A stretch of 64,000 nucleotides of DNA from Hellea sp965224755 (GTDB taxonomy: Bacteria > Pseudomonadota > Alphaproteobacteria > Caulobacterales > Maricaulaceae), in the NCBI GenBank assembly GCA_965224755.1, contig OZ245061.1, forward strand, positions 1,240,001 to 1,304,000. Reading direction: 5' to 3'. The position numbers and the translations under genes are program-made. The stretch's first letter is position 1; each line of letters begins with the position of its first letter. The notes beneath the pieces are model-generated. The model did not search any database. It had not been told where the DNA came from and saw only the letters and a program-made list of their open reading frames with translations. Positions 1 to 9,110 of this stretch are shown piece after piece.

Positions 1-1
1 T

Positions 2-511
2 ACATGGTGGATAGGCATTACCGGCGTTACATTATTGGGGGCCTTATTTTATGACGCTAAACTCTACGCCGATGTGACGCTGCAGGTCTTCTTCGTCGCG
101 ACCGACCTCATCGGCTGGTATCAATGGTCGGGCAGCAAAGGGGCGAGCGGCAAGAAAAAAGCGCCGCTGCCGATTAGCCGCACACATGTTCCGACACTGA
201 TAATGGCCGTTATTGTCGGGATTGTCGTCGGCGGGCTCTATGCTTTGCTCTTACATCATTTCACGGACGCCTATTCGCCGGGCTGGGATACGGCGCTCCT
301 CGTCGGGAGCGTTATCGGGCAGATATTACTGATGAACCGCAAGATAGAAAATTGGGGCTTTTGGCTCCTCGTCAACACCATTGCCGTGCCGCTCTTCATA
401 AGCCGGGGGCTACACCTCACCGCCATCCTCTACGCCGCCTATTGGGTCCACGCGATCATAGCCTACCGCAAATGGAACGCAGAGATGCGGATGCAGGGTG
501 TCTTGTCTTAA
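2..511 (+). CDS. pnuC: PnuC-like nicotinamide riboside transporter, 5' end outside window
   Basis: The reading frame is open to the left edge, so the N-terminus is missing; the visible part is about 170 residues. PnuC proteins are SWEET-like inner-membrane carriers that take up nicotinamide riboside (sometimes thiamine) for NAD salvage. Visible here are several hydrophobic segments, a WYQW motif near the start of the visible part, and a C-terminal block with a WGFWLLVNT-type helix followed by a WVHAIIAYRKW-like end, all typical of the family. An internal TTG at 35 is unlikely to be the start because the frame continues upstream with similar sequence. The exact substrate (nicotinamide riboside or thiamine) cannot be settled from this fragment. 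Confidence 0.85.
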   Translation, partial: TWWIGITGVTLLGALFYDAKLYADVTLQVFFVATDLIGWYQWSGSKGASGKKKAPLPISRTHVPTLIMAVIVGIVVGGLYALLLHHFTDAYSPGWDTALLVGSVIGQILLMNRKIENWGFWLLVNTIAVPLFISRGLHLTAILYAAYWVHAIIAYRKWNAEMRMQGVLS

Positions 512-529
512 GTAAAATTAGAGTTTTAT

Positions 530-925
530 ATGGCCGAAAATACTGTCATCGAAGAATTCACTTTAACAAGCGGTGCGACCAGTCGCTTGCTTCGCATACG
601 CAATGATATCATTCCGAATTATTATCTTCTTTGTTTTCCTAAAGAATTGGGCGAGCCTGCTTCTGAAGAGGTTACGGAAATGCTAAACATTGGTGTCTCT
701 TACGCGCAAAAAATCGCATTAGAACAATTGAGTGACAAAGAGGCCTTCAGTATTCTGTATAGCGGATATAGTGCACGCCGAGAGAAAGGTTGGCATGTGC
801 ACATTGTCTTGCTTGGAAACCGTTGGCGTAAAGCGTGGTTATATTTTGTGCTGGGAATGAAAAATCTTTTGCAGGCGTTTGGGTTGCGAAAGGATGATTC
901 ACCGAGGTTTAAAAATGATATATGA
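530..925 (+). CDS. Unknown 131-residue protein, A+T-rich
   Basis: I do not recognise this family. The product is 131 residues with no signal peptide. It is mixed alpha/beta in character, with a central WHVHIVLLGNRW segment and a basic, aromatic C-terminal helix. The start is an ATG at 530 with only a weak upstream ribosome site. Base composition is clearly richer in A+T than the surrounding core genes. The 3' end overlaps the next gene (HD hydrolase, ATG at 915) by 11 bases, so the two are probably co-translated and functionally linked. Coding is supported by the overlap and the uninterrupted frame; function is unknown. Confidence 0.6.
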   Translation: MAENTVIEEFTLTSGATSRLLRIRNDIIPNYYLLCFPKELGEPASEEVTEMLNIGVSYAQKIALEQLSDKEAFSILYSGYSARREKGWHVHIVLLGNRWRKAWLYFVLGMKNLLQAFGLRKDDSPRFKNDI

Positions 926-1523
926 AAGATGGAATGCCGCCATGTCTACATTAGGTTTGTCGGCTAATGAAAGCACCCATGATGCCTTAATAAAGGCCTA
1001 TTCCGAGAAACACCGAGCCTATCATACGCTCGTGCATTTAAAGGCCTGTTTTCATCATTTGGATGCTCTGAACTTATCCAAAGAACGGGCCGCGGTACTT
1101 GAACTTGCATTTTGGTTCCACGATGCGATTTATAAGCCGTTCTCTTCAACAAATGAGGAAGATAGTGCCAAATGGGCGAAATTATTCATGATGCAAAATG
1201 ATATCCCACAAGACAGGATAACGCATGTCTTTGACTTGATTATCCTAACGAAAACGCATTCAAACCCCGTGACAAACGATGCTGCGATTATACTGGATAT
1301 AGACCTGAGTATTTTGGGAGCGACGCCTGTAATATATGATCAGTATGAAAAGGATATCCGCCGCGAATATAAGCGAGTGCCATATTTTCTTTATAAGAAG
1401 AAACGCAAAGAAATTCTGTACAGTTTTCTTAACATGAGGCGTATTTATACGCGTGAGAAATTTTATGAAGCGTGGGAAGAGCAAGCGCGTGAAAACTTAA
1501 GCAATACGATTGAAAACTTGTAG
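915..1523 (+). CDS. HD-superfamily predicted metal-dependent hydrolase (COG4339-like)
   Basis: This 202-residue protein resembles the COG4339 group of predicted HD-domain phosphohydrolases. The metal-binding pattern is visible as H-x-x-Y-H-T early on (about residues 34-40), followed by A-F-W-F-H-D and later D-I-D-L. Substrates of this group are not established. The frame extends upstream to a non-ATG start at 879, but the ATG at 915 has a GAGG ribosome site 7 bases ahead and begins with the usual sequence of the family, so I prefer it. It overlaps the preceding unknown gene by 11 bases. Base composition is A+T-rich like that gene, and the pair may have been acquired together. Its stop abuts the convergent phenylalanine hydroxylase gene. 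Confidence 0.75.
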   Translation: MIYERWNAAMSTLGLSANESTHDALIKAYSEKHRAYHTLVHLKACFHHLDALNLSKERAAVLELAFWFHDAIYKPFSSTNEEDSAKWAKLFMMQNDIPQDRITHVFDLIILTKTHSNPVTNDAAIILDIDLSILGATPVIYDQYEKDIRREYKRVPYFLYKKKRKEILYSFLNMRRIYTREKFYEAWEEQARENLSNTIENL

Positions 1524-2393
1524 TTAAGCCGCCCGCCCGCCGCGTAAGGCGTAATCCTGTGTTCCCTTTGTATAGACACTATCCGTTTCCAGAATATCCG
1601 AAATCGGATGAACATGTTTGTCGATTGACATCTTCTCATAGAGCGGGCCGAAATCTTGTTGTGTGGCGCCAAATAACTCTTCGAAACTGTTGATGGCGAA
1701 ATAGACTTGCTGGAAATCGTCGATGCGGTAATCTGTGTGCATCAGCCTTTCGAGGTCAAAATGCAGGCGGTTGGGGGAGGTGGAATCGATAGAAAAGACG
1801 CTCTCTGTGCGCGAGGAGATAATGCCCGCGCCGTAGATTTTCATTCCGTCATCGGTTTTCATCAAGCCGAATTCCACCGTGTACCAATAAAGCCGGGCGA
1901 GGTTTTTCAGGCAGTCATGTTTTAAGGCCCGCAAGCCGCCTTGGCCATAAGCCTCCATATAGTCTGCAAAGACAGGTTGGGCGAGTAGAGGCACATGGCC
2001 GAAGATATCGTGAAAAATATCAGGCTCTTGGAGGTAGTCCATTTGCTCGCGCCCGCGAATAAATCGCCCTGCGGGAAAGCGGCGATTGGCGAGATGTTCA
2101 AAGAAAATATCATCGGGCACCAGATGCGGCACCATCACGACTTCCCAGCCGGTCAGCGCTTTCAGTTTTGGGTTGATCTTTTCCAGATCGGGTATTCCGC
2201 CTGAGTGTAGGTTCAATGCAGCGAGTCCGTCATAAAATTCGGGAACCGCCCGGCCTTTCAAAACATCTATTTGCTGGGCGTAAAGCGTGTTCCAGATATC
2301 GTGTTCATCCTCGGAATAACGTTCCCATTTCTGCGCGATGGTAAAATCGGCAGCGGGCGTTTGTTCAGTGATGACAAGGTCGTTGAGCGGCAT
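1524..2393 (-). CDS. phhA: Phenylalanine 4-monooxygenase
   Basis: Phenylalanine hydroxylase converts L-phenylalanine to tyrosine using O2, tetrahydropterin and non-haem iron. The protein is about 289 residues, the size of the single-domain bacterial enzymes with no regulatory ACT domain. The iron-binding facial triad is visible: HDIFGH gives His128 and His133, and the glutamate in YTVEFGL is Glu174, counting from the ATG at 2393. An upstream in-frame ATG at 2435 would add 14 residues but has no ribosome site and lies outside the usual family start. No pterin carbinolamine dehydratase gene is beside it. The gene is convergent with the HD hydrolase; the stop codons abut. Confidence 0.95.
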   Translation of the reverse strand: MPLNDLVITEQTPAADFTIAQKWERYSEDEHDIWNTLYAQQIDVLKGRAVPEFYDGLAALNLHSGGIPDLEKINPKLKALTGWEVVMVPHLVPDDIFFEHLANRRFPAGRFIRGREQMDYLQEPDIFHDIFGHVPLLAQPVFADYMEAYGQGGLRALKHDCLKNLARLYWYTVEFGLMKTDDGMKIYGAGIISSRTESVFSIDSTSPNRLHFDLERLMHTDYRIDDFQQVYFAINSFEELFGATQQDFGPLYEKMSIDKHVHPISDILETDSVYTKGTQDYALRGGRAA

Positions 2394-2513
2394 AATGCCT
2401 ATATGGGGTGTCAACGACAAAAAAACCTTAAGCATTTGCGCTAAAATAGAAAATTATGTCCCAATATACTGAGTTAAAGGGGTAAAAATTAGAAAAATTA
2501 CCCTACTTGCCGC

Positions 2514-5500
2514 TTAATCCTCTGTTTCGTCGGTCTCTTTCTTGCGGCCAAAAATACTAAGTAAAGTGTCTTCGACTGTGGGTTCTTTTTTAGGCTCTTC
2601 TGTCTTTTTATCTTCCAGTTTTTGGTCATCAGGCGGCGTCTGTTCTTGTGGCTGTGTTTGGCCGCCGCCGAGAACTGAGCCAAGTAAATCCCCGACCCCG
2701 CCACCAATCTGGTCTTTAATCAAGCTTTGCGCTTTTTGCCGGGCGCGTGCTGTCACGATTTGAGTCAAAAGGTCTGTATCCAGCCCAGCAGACACACTGC
2801 CAAAATCACCCGTAAACTTGATCGGAATACCAAATGCGCCGAGATTGCTGGCGTTCTCGCCTGTTAATCGTGGCCGCAGGCTGAAATCTATCCTTTGATT
2901 GCCCAGATCAATTTGCCCTGCGCCCTCGGCGAGGACACCCGCCCCGGTGAGAGAAAACTTATTAATTTTAGCGACGCCGTTCTCGATCTTAAACAGCCCG
3001 GCAATATCTTTGAATTTTGTGATATGATTAGACCCGATGCCGGAAGGCAAAGTTCGGGAGGTAAAAGCCTGATCCAGCCCGGTCAATAACTGTCCCAAAT
3101 CCACGCCAGAAATCTGGCCGTTAAGGAGTTTGAAGTCGCCGCCGCCGGAGAGTGATTGCATGATCTCGGCTTGCGTGCGTCCACTGCCGTGGATTTTGAA
3201 AGCTGCCCCGGCCTCGCCTGTGGCATTGGTAAAGCCGGCTACCGCCCCGAGGAAGCTGTTGGAATTCACATCGCTTAGATCCAAATCCATTGTTACTGTG
3301 GGAACAGAACCCGATCCGTCAAGAACGGTTTTTAGGCGCCCAAGCCCGCCATAAAGTGCCATATTAGGCAGGTCTGCTGTGAGGACACCGCCGCGTAATT
3401 TAGCGCTTATATTGGATTGCCCCAGCGACATGCGGTCAGTGATGATATCAGGCGTTGTGAACGAGAAATCGCCATCGACCGCTTTTAGCGGCTCCATGTT
3501 AATCGGCGTTTTGCTCCAGGGCAAGATTTTACCTGTCGGGTTTTGCGCGGTATAAGCCGCCATATAAGGGCGCAGATCAAGGCCTTCCATATTCACTATG
3601 CCCGTGACGAAAGGCTTGGCCTTGGTCAGGTCAACTTTCAGTTCGCCCTTGCCGCGCAAGGCATCAAAATCAATGACGGCCTCTTTGATGGTGATGTCAG
3701 CGGGCGTCCCGCTAACCTGTCCCGAGACAACAAAGCGTTCGTAAATCGAGCCTACCTCGGTGCTGGGCGGCAGCTCTGTTCCGGCTGATGTGGCCAGCGC
3801 CCGCAAAGACGGAGAGTTGGCATTGAGCGTGCCGTTCAGGGACAGGCCATTCTTCATGGCAGCCGTGCCTGTGAAATTACCGTTGAGCTGCCCGCCGGAT
3901 AATGTGGCGTCCAGCGCGGAGAGCGTAATGTTTTCGCCTTGGCCTGACACGGTGCCTTTGACGTCGACTTTGCCGACGGTTTCCGCATAAGGGACTTCAA
4001 TGCCTGTCAGCCGCGAAAACTCAGTCAGCGACGCAAGGGTTGTTGTGAAATTACCGTTATAGGCTGGCACATCGCCCAGTGTAGCCGCGCCGTCATATTG
4101 GCCTGTTAAAACACCGCCGCTTGTGGCCGCAGATATTGCGCTGAGCATTATATATGTGTCGGTATAGCTAATCTGGCCTTTGGCTTTCAGGCTGCCAAGC
4201 GCCTTGGCGGCGTCTATATCCAAGCCTGCCGCCATATTGGCATTAGCGACCGACGGAATATCAATGCTGAATTCGCCGTCCGCCATTGGCTTGCCGCCAA
4301 GAATTTTTGCGACGCCCGAATAGCTGCCCGTTACAGCGCCGCCGTCAGTTTTGATGTTAAGATCATTAAATGTAATCATCTCTCCGCGAACAATAAGCAC
4401 GCCTTTGGCATCCAGATTTTCAATTGCGGCGATTTGCGGAAGGTCAATCTCCAAAGCTTTTATAAGCGCCGGAACGGAAGCGGCGCGGCCTGTAAAATTC
4501 CCGCTTGCGAGTAATTCACCGCTATAAGCGCCCGAACCTTTATAGCTGGCCTCCAGACCTTCGCCTGTGATTGCGGCATTTATATTATTAGCGATAAAGC
4601 CTTTATCTTGGGCCTTGAGGTCGGCTGTAATTTTAGCCGTTTTGATAAGGTCGAGGCCTTGAACGTCCTGCCCCAAAGCTTTGGCGAGGCTTTTAACATC
4701 GCGGGCATCCAGCGAGACAGTTCCGTCAAATACGGGTATTTCGGCGAGCGTGGCATTGCCTTTGAAACCTGCGTCGAAGTTTTGGCCTTTAGCGGAGATA
4801 TCAGCGCCCTTGGCCGTTAAAACGGCTCCGTCATATCCATAATTTCCAGACAGGGTCACGGATTGGGCGAGGTTGGCATAAGGAAGGTCCACAGGCGCAA
4901 GCGCGGCAAGTTTCTTCACATCCGAGACGGTGCCATCCACATCAAGATCGAAGGTTATGTCTTCACCGGCTAGAAACCGCCCGCTGGTTTTAATATCTGC
5001 GAAATCCGTTTTCAGAGCTAAAGTTACGGGAGTTTCTTTGCCGTCCAGAAATCCGCGTATGCTGTCCAGCGACAGATTTACTGTGGCGGGAGTCGCATTA
5101 TAGGTCAGATCACCATCAATTTTTACCGGCGCAGCGAGGCTCGGCAGGGAGAAATCAAGATTGACGTCGCGTAGGTCGTGACTGGTGCTTGCCGTTGCAT
5201 CGACATAGCTGATACGGCCATTTTCGAGTGAAAATTGCCCGATAGCAGGGTCAATGGCACTATAGCGTCCATCTCGCTTAAATGGGCCTGTAGGTGTTTC
5301 TTCGGGCACGTCTTTTGGGTCGCCAAAGGCCCAGTTCACGTCGCCATCTAAGTTTTTTTCTAAGTTGATGACGGGGTTTTTCAAGGTAAACGATGCGATT
5401 TCGACTTTCTTGGAGAAGAGCGGCAATAGCTTCACCCGGGCATCCAAACCGTCCATGGCGGCGAAATGTTCTGTTGTAAAGCCGTTAGGGTTGTCAATTT

Positions 5501-5708
5501 CGACCCGGCCTGCGCTGGCTTTGATGACAGGGAATACACTGAGCTTTACCTCCCCGAGGACAGATACGGGCCGTCCTAATTCTTGGGTCAGCTGGGTTTC
5601 GATTTTTTCCTTATATACCGATGACGGGATAAGAGACGGTAAGGCTACGAGCCCGATAACCAGCAGGATTATCAGGACAAATATACCAATCATGATCTTT
5701 TTCATCAT
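2514..5708 (-). CDS. AsmA-family envelope protein with repeated modules
   Basis: This 1064-residue AsmA-type protein has one N-terminal membrane anchor (about residues 4-27) and a long periplasmic part. AsmA-family proteins are thought to form lipid-transfer bridges between the inner and outer membranes. The N-terminal AsmA domain (SVYKEKIETQL, then GRPVSVLGEVKLSVFP) is clear. The middle of the protein repeats a module of roughly 100 residues: a G-x-Y/F-x-G segment, a short link, a VP-Y-G or similar motif, a SL-x-x-L segment, then a K-x-KG-type strand. A C-terminal AsmA domain precedes a Pro/Glu/Lys-rich tail. GGAG lies 4 bases before the start. The promoter must lie within the region 5709-5919, which is shared divergently with the M48 gene. 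Confidence 0.88.
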   Translation of the reverse strand: MMKKIMIGIFVLIILLVIGLVALPSLIPSSVYKEKIETQLTQELGRPVSVLGEVKLSVFPVIKASAGRVEIDNPNGFTTEHFAAMDGLDARVKLLPLFSKKVEIASFTLKNPVINLEKNLDGDVNWAFGDPKDVPEETPTGPFKRDGRYSAIDPAIGQFSLENGRISYVDATASTSHDLRDVNLDFSLPSLAAPVKIDGDLTYNATPATVNLSLDSIRGFLDGKETPVTLALKTDFADIKTSGRFLAGEDITFDLDVDGTVSDVKKLAALAPVDLPYANLAQSVTLSGNYGYDGAVLTAKGADISAKGQNFDAGFKGNATLAEIPVFDGTVSLDARDVKSLAKALGQDVQGLDLIKTAKITADLKAQDKGFIANNINAAITGEGLEASYKGSGAYSGELLASGNFTGRAASVPALIKALEIDLPQIAAIENLDAKGVLIVRGEMITFNDLNIKTDGGAVTGSYSGVAKILGGKPMADGEFSIDIPSVANANMAAGLDIDAAKALGSLKAKGQISYTDTYIMLSAISAATSGGVLTGQYDGAATLGDVPAYNGNFTTTLASLTEFSRLTGIEVPYAETVGKVDVKGTVSGQGENITLSALDATLSGGQLNGNFTGTAAMKNGLSLNGTLNANSPSLRALATSAGTELPPSTEVGSIYERFVVSGQVSGTPADITIKEAVIDFDALRGKGELKVDLTKAKPFVTGIVNMEGLDLRPYMAAYTAQNPTGKILPWSKTPINMEPLKAVDGDFSFTTPDIITDRMSLGQSNISAKLRGGVLTADLPNMALYGGLGRLKTVLDGSGSVPTVTMDLDLSDVNSNSFLGAVAGFTNATGEAGAAFKIHGSGRTQAEIMQSLSGGGDFKLLNGQISGVDLGQLLTGLDQAFTSRTLPSGIGSNHITKFKDIAGLFKIENGVAKINKFSLTGAGVLAEGAGQIDLGNQRIDFSLRPRLTGENASNLGAFGIPIKFTGDFGSVSAGLDTDLLTQIVTARARQKAQSLIKDQIGGGVGDLLGSVLGGGQTQPQEQTPPDDQKLEDKKTEEPKKEPTVEDTLLSIFGRKKETDETED

Positions 5709-5919
5709 AGTCTCCGTCTGCTGAGCCCCAATTCACCCATGAAAGCTAGGCCTTGCCGGATGAAACGAAGCCGAATGTAAATCTTGCTCTGTGCCAACTA
5801 TAGCGAATGACGCTAACACTAATGTGAGGAAAATCACAGCAAGGGACTGTTTTTTGTTAAAAATTAAGCTATAGTTAACGTGATAGGTGATGAAAACCGC
5901 CTGAAATTGGAGGACTATT
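5709..5919. other. Divergent intergenic region, AsmA gene and M48 protease gene
   Basis: These 211 bases separate two divergent genes, so both promoters must lie here. The right half is A+T-rich (around 5850-5885), with a TTAAAAATTAAGCTATAG stretch that could hold a -10 element. It ends in a strong GGAGG ribosome site at 5909-5913. I see no convincing operator or RNA gene. Confidence 0.45.
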
Positions 5920-6861
5920 ATGTGTATTAATCTGTGCGGGAATGACGATATTCACGAAGATAAAGAGATGCTGGAGCGGCGGCGTCTGGTTCAAGGCTTA
6001 GCGGCAGGCGGTGTTTTAACAGCGGCCGCGCCGGCTCTAACGGGCTGCGCGACCAATGCTGAAACTGGTGCAAAACAGTTTTTAATGGTTGGTGACAAAC
6101 AGTTAAGCCAGATGGCGGCGGCGTCATGGGCGGACGCGAAATCAAAAACGCCTACATCGAATGATCCACGCTACACAAACCGCCTGAAAAATATCGGCGG
6201 ACGTATTGCGCGCGGGGCCAATAAGGAAAAAGAGTCATGGGACTATGCTGTCTTCGATACAGACACGAAAAATGCTTTCGTGCTGCCCGGCAACCGCGTT
6301 GGCTTTTATAAAGGCATGATGGATTTTGCGGGTAGTGATGACCAGATTGCGGCGATTATGGGCCACGAAGTCGGGCATGTTACCGGCAAACATGCGGCAG
6401 AGCGTGTCAGTACTCAAATGGCCGGACAATTAGCCGTTGTCGGCGGCACAATCCTCGGAGGCTCCCAACTGAATAAAAGGTGCAAAAGCACGGCGAGAAC
6501 TCAGCGCGAGTATAATCTCTGTATGCAAAAGGCCAGCCGCAATACCCGATTGTTAAATGGCGCGCTTGGTATGGGCTTTACTTTGGGTGTCATGTTGCCG
6601 TTCTCGCGTAAACATGAGAGCCAGTCTGACCTTCTCGGCGCAAAATATATGCATAAAGCCGGCTATAACGCTTACGAGTCTGTCAAGCTTTGGGAAAAAA
6701 TGGCCGAGAATAGCAAACGGCGTCAGCCGGAATTTCTTTCAACTCATCCTGATCCGAGCCGCCGCGCCCGCGATTTGCATAATTACATCAAATATCAGGA
6801 AACGCTTGGCTCCCAAGGTTGGCAATCTATCAGAATGCCAAAAGCTGCTAAAAAAGCTTAG
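5920..6861 (+). CDS. M48-family zinc metalloprotease, probable Tat-exported lipoprotein
   Basis: This is a membrane-associated zinc peptidase related to LoiP/YcaL, which act in envelope protein quality control. The catalytic motif HEVGH is at residues 149-153, and a downstream ESQSD motif supplies the third ligand. The N-terminus has three arginines (20-22) followed by a hydrophobic stretch and the lipobox LTGC with Cys43. This suggests Tat export followed by lipidation. The ATG at 5920 has a GGAGG at 6 bases spacing and is preferred; the ATG at 5968 would leave the arginines near the N-terminus but has no good ribosome site. A segment around residues 187-210 carries two extra cysteines (KRCKS, NLCMQ) between the catalytic helices and may form a disulphide. 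Confidence 0.88.
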   Translation: MCINLCGNDDIHEDKEMLERRRLVQGLAAGGVLTAAAPALTGCATNAETGAKQFLMVGDKQLSQMAAASWADAKSKTPTSNDPRYTNRLKNIGGRIARGANKEKESWDYAVFDTDTKNAFVLPGNRVGFYKGMMDFAGSDDQIAAIMGHEVGHVTGKHAAERVSTQMAGQLAVVGGTILGGSQLNKRCKSTARTQREYNLCMQKASRNTRLLNGALGMGFTLGVMLPFSRKHESQSDLLGAKYMHKAGYNAYESVKLWEKMAENSKRRQPEFLSTHPDPSRRARDLHNYIKYQETLGSQGWQSIRMPKAAKKA

Positions 6862-6937
6862 GTCTTTACACATAGCCACTTGATGATGCGCGGAGCTTCG
6901 TATAGAGGTTCCGCGCATTGCATATGGGCAGTGATGT

Positions 6938-7014
6938 GCCGCTTTAGCTCAGTTGGTTAGAGCGCTGGTTTGTGGAACCAGAGGTCCTCAGTTCAAACCT
7001 GAGAAGCGGTACCA
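6938..7014 (+). tRNA. tRNA-His (GTG anticodon), no encoded G-1, A73, CCA encoded
   Basis: The cloverleaf folds fully: acceptor 6938-6944 with 7004-7010, D-arm GCTC/GAGC, anticodon stem CTGGT/ACCAG with loop TTGTGGA (anticodon GTG at 6972-6974), T-arm CTCAG/CTGAG, and encoded CCA at 7012-7014. The first acceptor pair is G1-U72 and the discriminator is A73. The base before G1 is T, so the G-1:C73 pair typical of bacterial tRNA-His is not encoded. Loss of G-1 with A73 is the known idiosyncrasy of a large group of Alphaproteobacteria, whose histidyl-tRNA synthetase changed in parallel. The gene stands alone between the M48 and DUF2336 genes. Confidence 0.97.
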
Positions 7015-7091
7015 TTTTCTTCAAAATATTACGCAGTAAGACCCTGTTTACCCTGCGGCCTTAAGAGTTTCCTGATAGAGGAGGCTCGCCC

Positions 7092-8216
7092 GTGGGCATT
7101 ACGCTGGAAAATCTGAATGCAGGCGATATCCGCGCTGTGGCGCGCCATCCCGACGAGGCTGTTCGGGCGGTGGCCGCGCAGCGCATTTGCCGCGATATGC
7201 GCTCAAAGATCCTATCTGATGAAGAACGCATTTTTGCCCATAAGCTGTTAAAACTCATGGCCGAGGACAGCGCCGATATGGTGCGCCGGGCTTTGGCAGT
7301 GACGCTGAAAAACTCGCCCAAGCTACCGCGCGATATCGCGCTAAAACTGGCCAAGGATATTGACACTATCGCCGTGCCAGTTCTGACCCATTCTCCGGTT
7401 TTTACGGATGAGGATTTGGTCATTGTTTTGCGCTCCAAAGCGGCGGCCAAAGCCCTTGCTGTGGCCAAGCGCGTTAGCGTCAGCGACCATGTTGTGCGGG
7501 CTATCATCCGCTTTGGGGATAGCCGCAGCGTTGCCGAAGTGGCTGCTAATGACGGAGCCTTAATTTCCGAAGACAGCGCAGCAGAAATGCTCGAAATTTA
7601 TAAAAATGATGACCTTATTACAGCGGGAATGATCGAACGCCGCGATTTGCCGCCTGTTATTGTTGAAAAACTGATTGCCTCTATCAGCGAAGAGGCGGCC
7701 ATCCGAATGACAAAGCGGCATAAAGTGTCCGCTAATATCGCCATTGATCTGGCCAATCGTAGCCGCGAGCGCGCTATTGTTGATTTCATACAGCCATCAT
7801 GGCCTGCCAAGGAAATGGAGGTTTTCGTGGCGCATCTTCATGATGTGGGCCGCCTGACGCCTGATCTTATTATTAGGGCGCTGGGCTGTGGCCAAATGCG
7901 TTTTACCGAACAAGCCTTGGCGGCGCTCTCCGGCGTGAGCGTAAGAAAATCTGTGTTGATGATCCATGACGGCGGCCCGTTTGGCCTCAAAGCTCTGTGC
8001 GCGCGGGCGGGGCTGAATGCCAATAATACGCAGATCATCCGCGCCGCCTGTGCGGTCTACCGTGATTTGGAGCTCTCGGGCCTTGACTATGACAATAACT
8101 ATTTCCAGCAGCTCATGATTGAACGCGTATTGACGTTGCCTTTTGATTTACCCGAAGCTGAACAATATTGGTTTTTAGAAAAACTTGACGGCTTTTCAGA
8201 CATTGAATTTCATTAA
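7092..8216 (+). CDS. DUF2336 alpha-helical repeat protein
   Basis: This 374-residue soluble protein is made almost entirely of amphipathic helices in a HEAT-like repeat pattern. It matches the DUF2336 family, which is largely restricted to Alphaproteobacteria and has no established biochemical role. Recognisable features are the N-terminal L-N-A-G-D-I-R-A-V-A-R-H-P repeat unit and paired helices with D-P/S-V-A spacing throughout. The start is a GTG at 7092 with GAGGAGG 7 bases upstream, the best ribosome site in the area. Its stop overlaps the convergent NAD kinase stop by 4 bases. Protein-binding scaffolding is the likeliest role by structure class only. Confidence 0.8.
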   Translation: MGITLENLNAGDIRAVARHPDEAVRAVAAQRICRDMRSKILSDEERIFAHKLLKLMAEDSADMVRRALAVTLKNSPKLPRDIALKLAKDIDTIAVPVLTHSPVFTDEDLVIVLRSKAAAKALAVAKRVSVSDHVVRAIIRFGDSRSVAEVAANDGALISEDSAAEMLEIYKNDDLITAGMIERRDLPPVIVEKLIASISEEAAIRMTKRHKVSANIAIDLANRSRERAIVDFIQPSWPAKEMEVFVAHLHDVGRLTPDLIIRALGCGQMRFTEQALAALSGVSVRKSVLMIHDGGPFGLKALCARAGLNANNTQIIRAACAVYRDLELSGLDYDNNYFQQLMIERVLTLPFDLPEAEQYWFLEKLDGFSDIEFH

Positions 8217-9001
8217 GTCGCAAACTGCTCACGCAGGATTTTTTCGCCGAGTCCATGTTCATGGTCAAAGAGTAAAGTCAGCGACGTTTCTTTATCCAGC
8301 TCGACTTTCACGCTATGAATATTCCTAATCTCGGAATTATCTGCCGTAGCCGAGACCGGGCGTTTTTGCGGATCAATCACTTCAAATTCCACCTTGGCGG
8401 CGGCATTGAGCAAGGCTCCGCGCCAACGGCGAGGGCGAAAGGCACTGATCGGGGTGAGGGCCATGATTTCTGAGCCTAAAGGCACGACAGGGCCGTGGGC
8501 CGAGAGGTTATAGGCGGTTGAGCCTACGGGCGTTGCGAGCAGAACGCCATCGGCAACCAAATGGTCAAGCCGGGTTTTTCCGTCAACTTTAATACGGATA
8601 TGGGCGGCTTGCTGTGTTTGACGAAAGAGCGAGACTTCGTTAAAAGCCAGTTCTTCAAAGGTGCCGCCCGCGCCTGTCGCCGTCATTTTCAAGGGGCGTA
8701 CAGTCGCGGCTTCTGCCTTAGCCAAGCGGGCGGGCAGATCATCTTCGCTATACTCATTCATCAAAAATCCGACCGTGCCTTTATTCATACCGTAAACTGG
8801 CAGCCCGCGCCGGATGAGGGGCATATAGCGGCGCAATGTACGCAGCATAAACCCGTCCCCGCCCAGAGCGATAATGACATCCGCATCCGCCGCGTCGCTA
8901 TTACCATAGCGGGCCGCCAAGGTTTTGCGGGCGGATTTTGCTTCGTTGCGTTCACTGGCAATAAAAGCCAGTTTTTCAAATGATTTTGGCGGTTTAGCCA
9001 C
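8213..9001 (-). CDS. nadK: NAD kinase
   Basis: NAD kinase phosphorylates NAD to NADP in the cytoplasm using ATP. The GGDG motif of the nucleotide-binding site is at about residues 47-50, followed by a GMNKGTVGFLMNE segment. The glycine/proline-rich loop with DGVLLATPVGSTAYNLS holds the NAD-binding and catalytic residues. About 262 residues fits the short alphaproteobacterial enzymes. I chose the GTG at 9001 because GGAG lies 6 bases ahead; a TTG at 9013, preceded by AGGA, is a credible alternative adding four residues. The gene is convergent with the DUF2336 gene, overlapping at the stops. Confidence 0.95.
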   Translation of the reverse strand: MAKPPKSFEKLAFIASERNEAKSARKTLAARYGNSDAADADVIIALGGDGFMLRTLRRYMPLIRRGLPVYGMNKGTVGFLMNEYSEDDLPARLAKAEAATVRPLKMTATGAGGTFEELAFNEVSLFRQTQQAAHIRIKVDGKTRLDHLVADGVLLATPVGSTAYNLSAHGPVVPLGSEIMALTPISAFRPRRWRGALLNAAAKVEFEVIDPQKRPVSATADNSEIRNIHSVKVELDKETSLTLLFDHEHGLGEKILREQFAT

Positions 9002-9110
9002 AGGGCACTCCAAATTTCCTATCCGTTATAGCATTTGACCTTTGGGTCGTGCAAAGCCTAAAAGAATGAAGGGTAATATATTATATTAATACCAATAGGG
9101 GTTATGTGGG

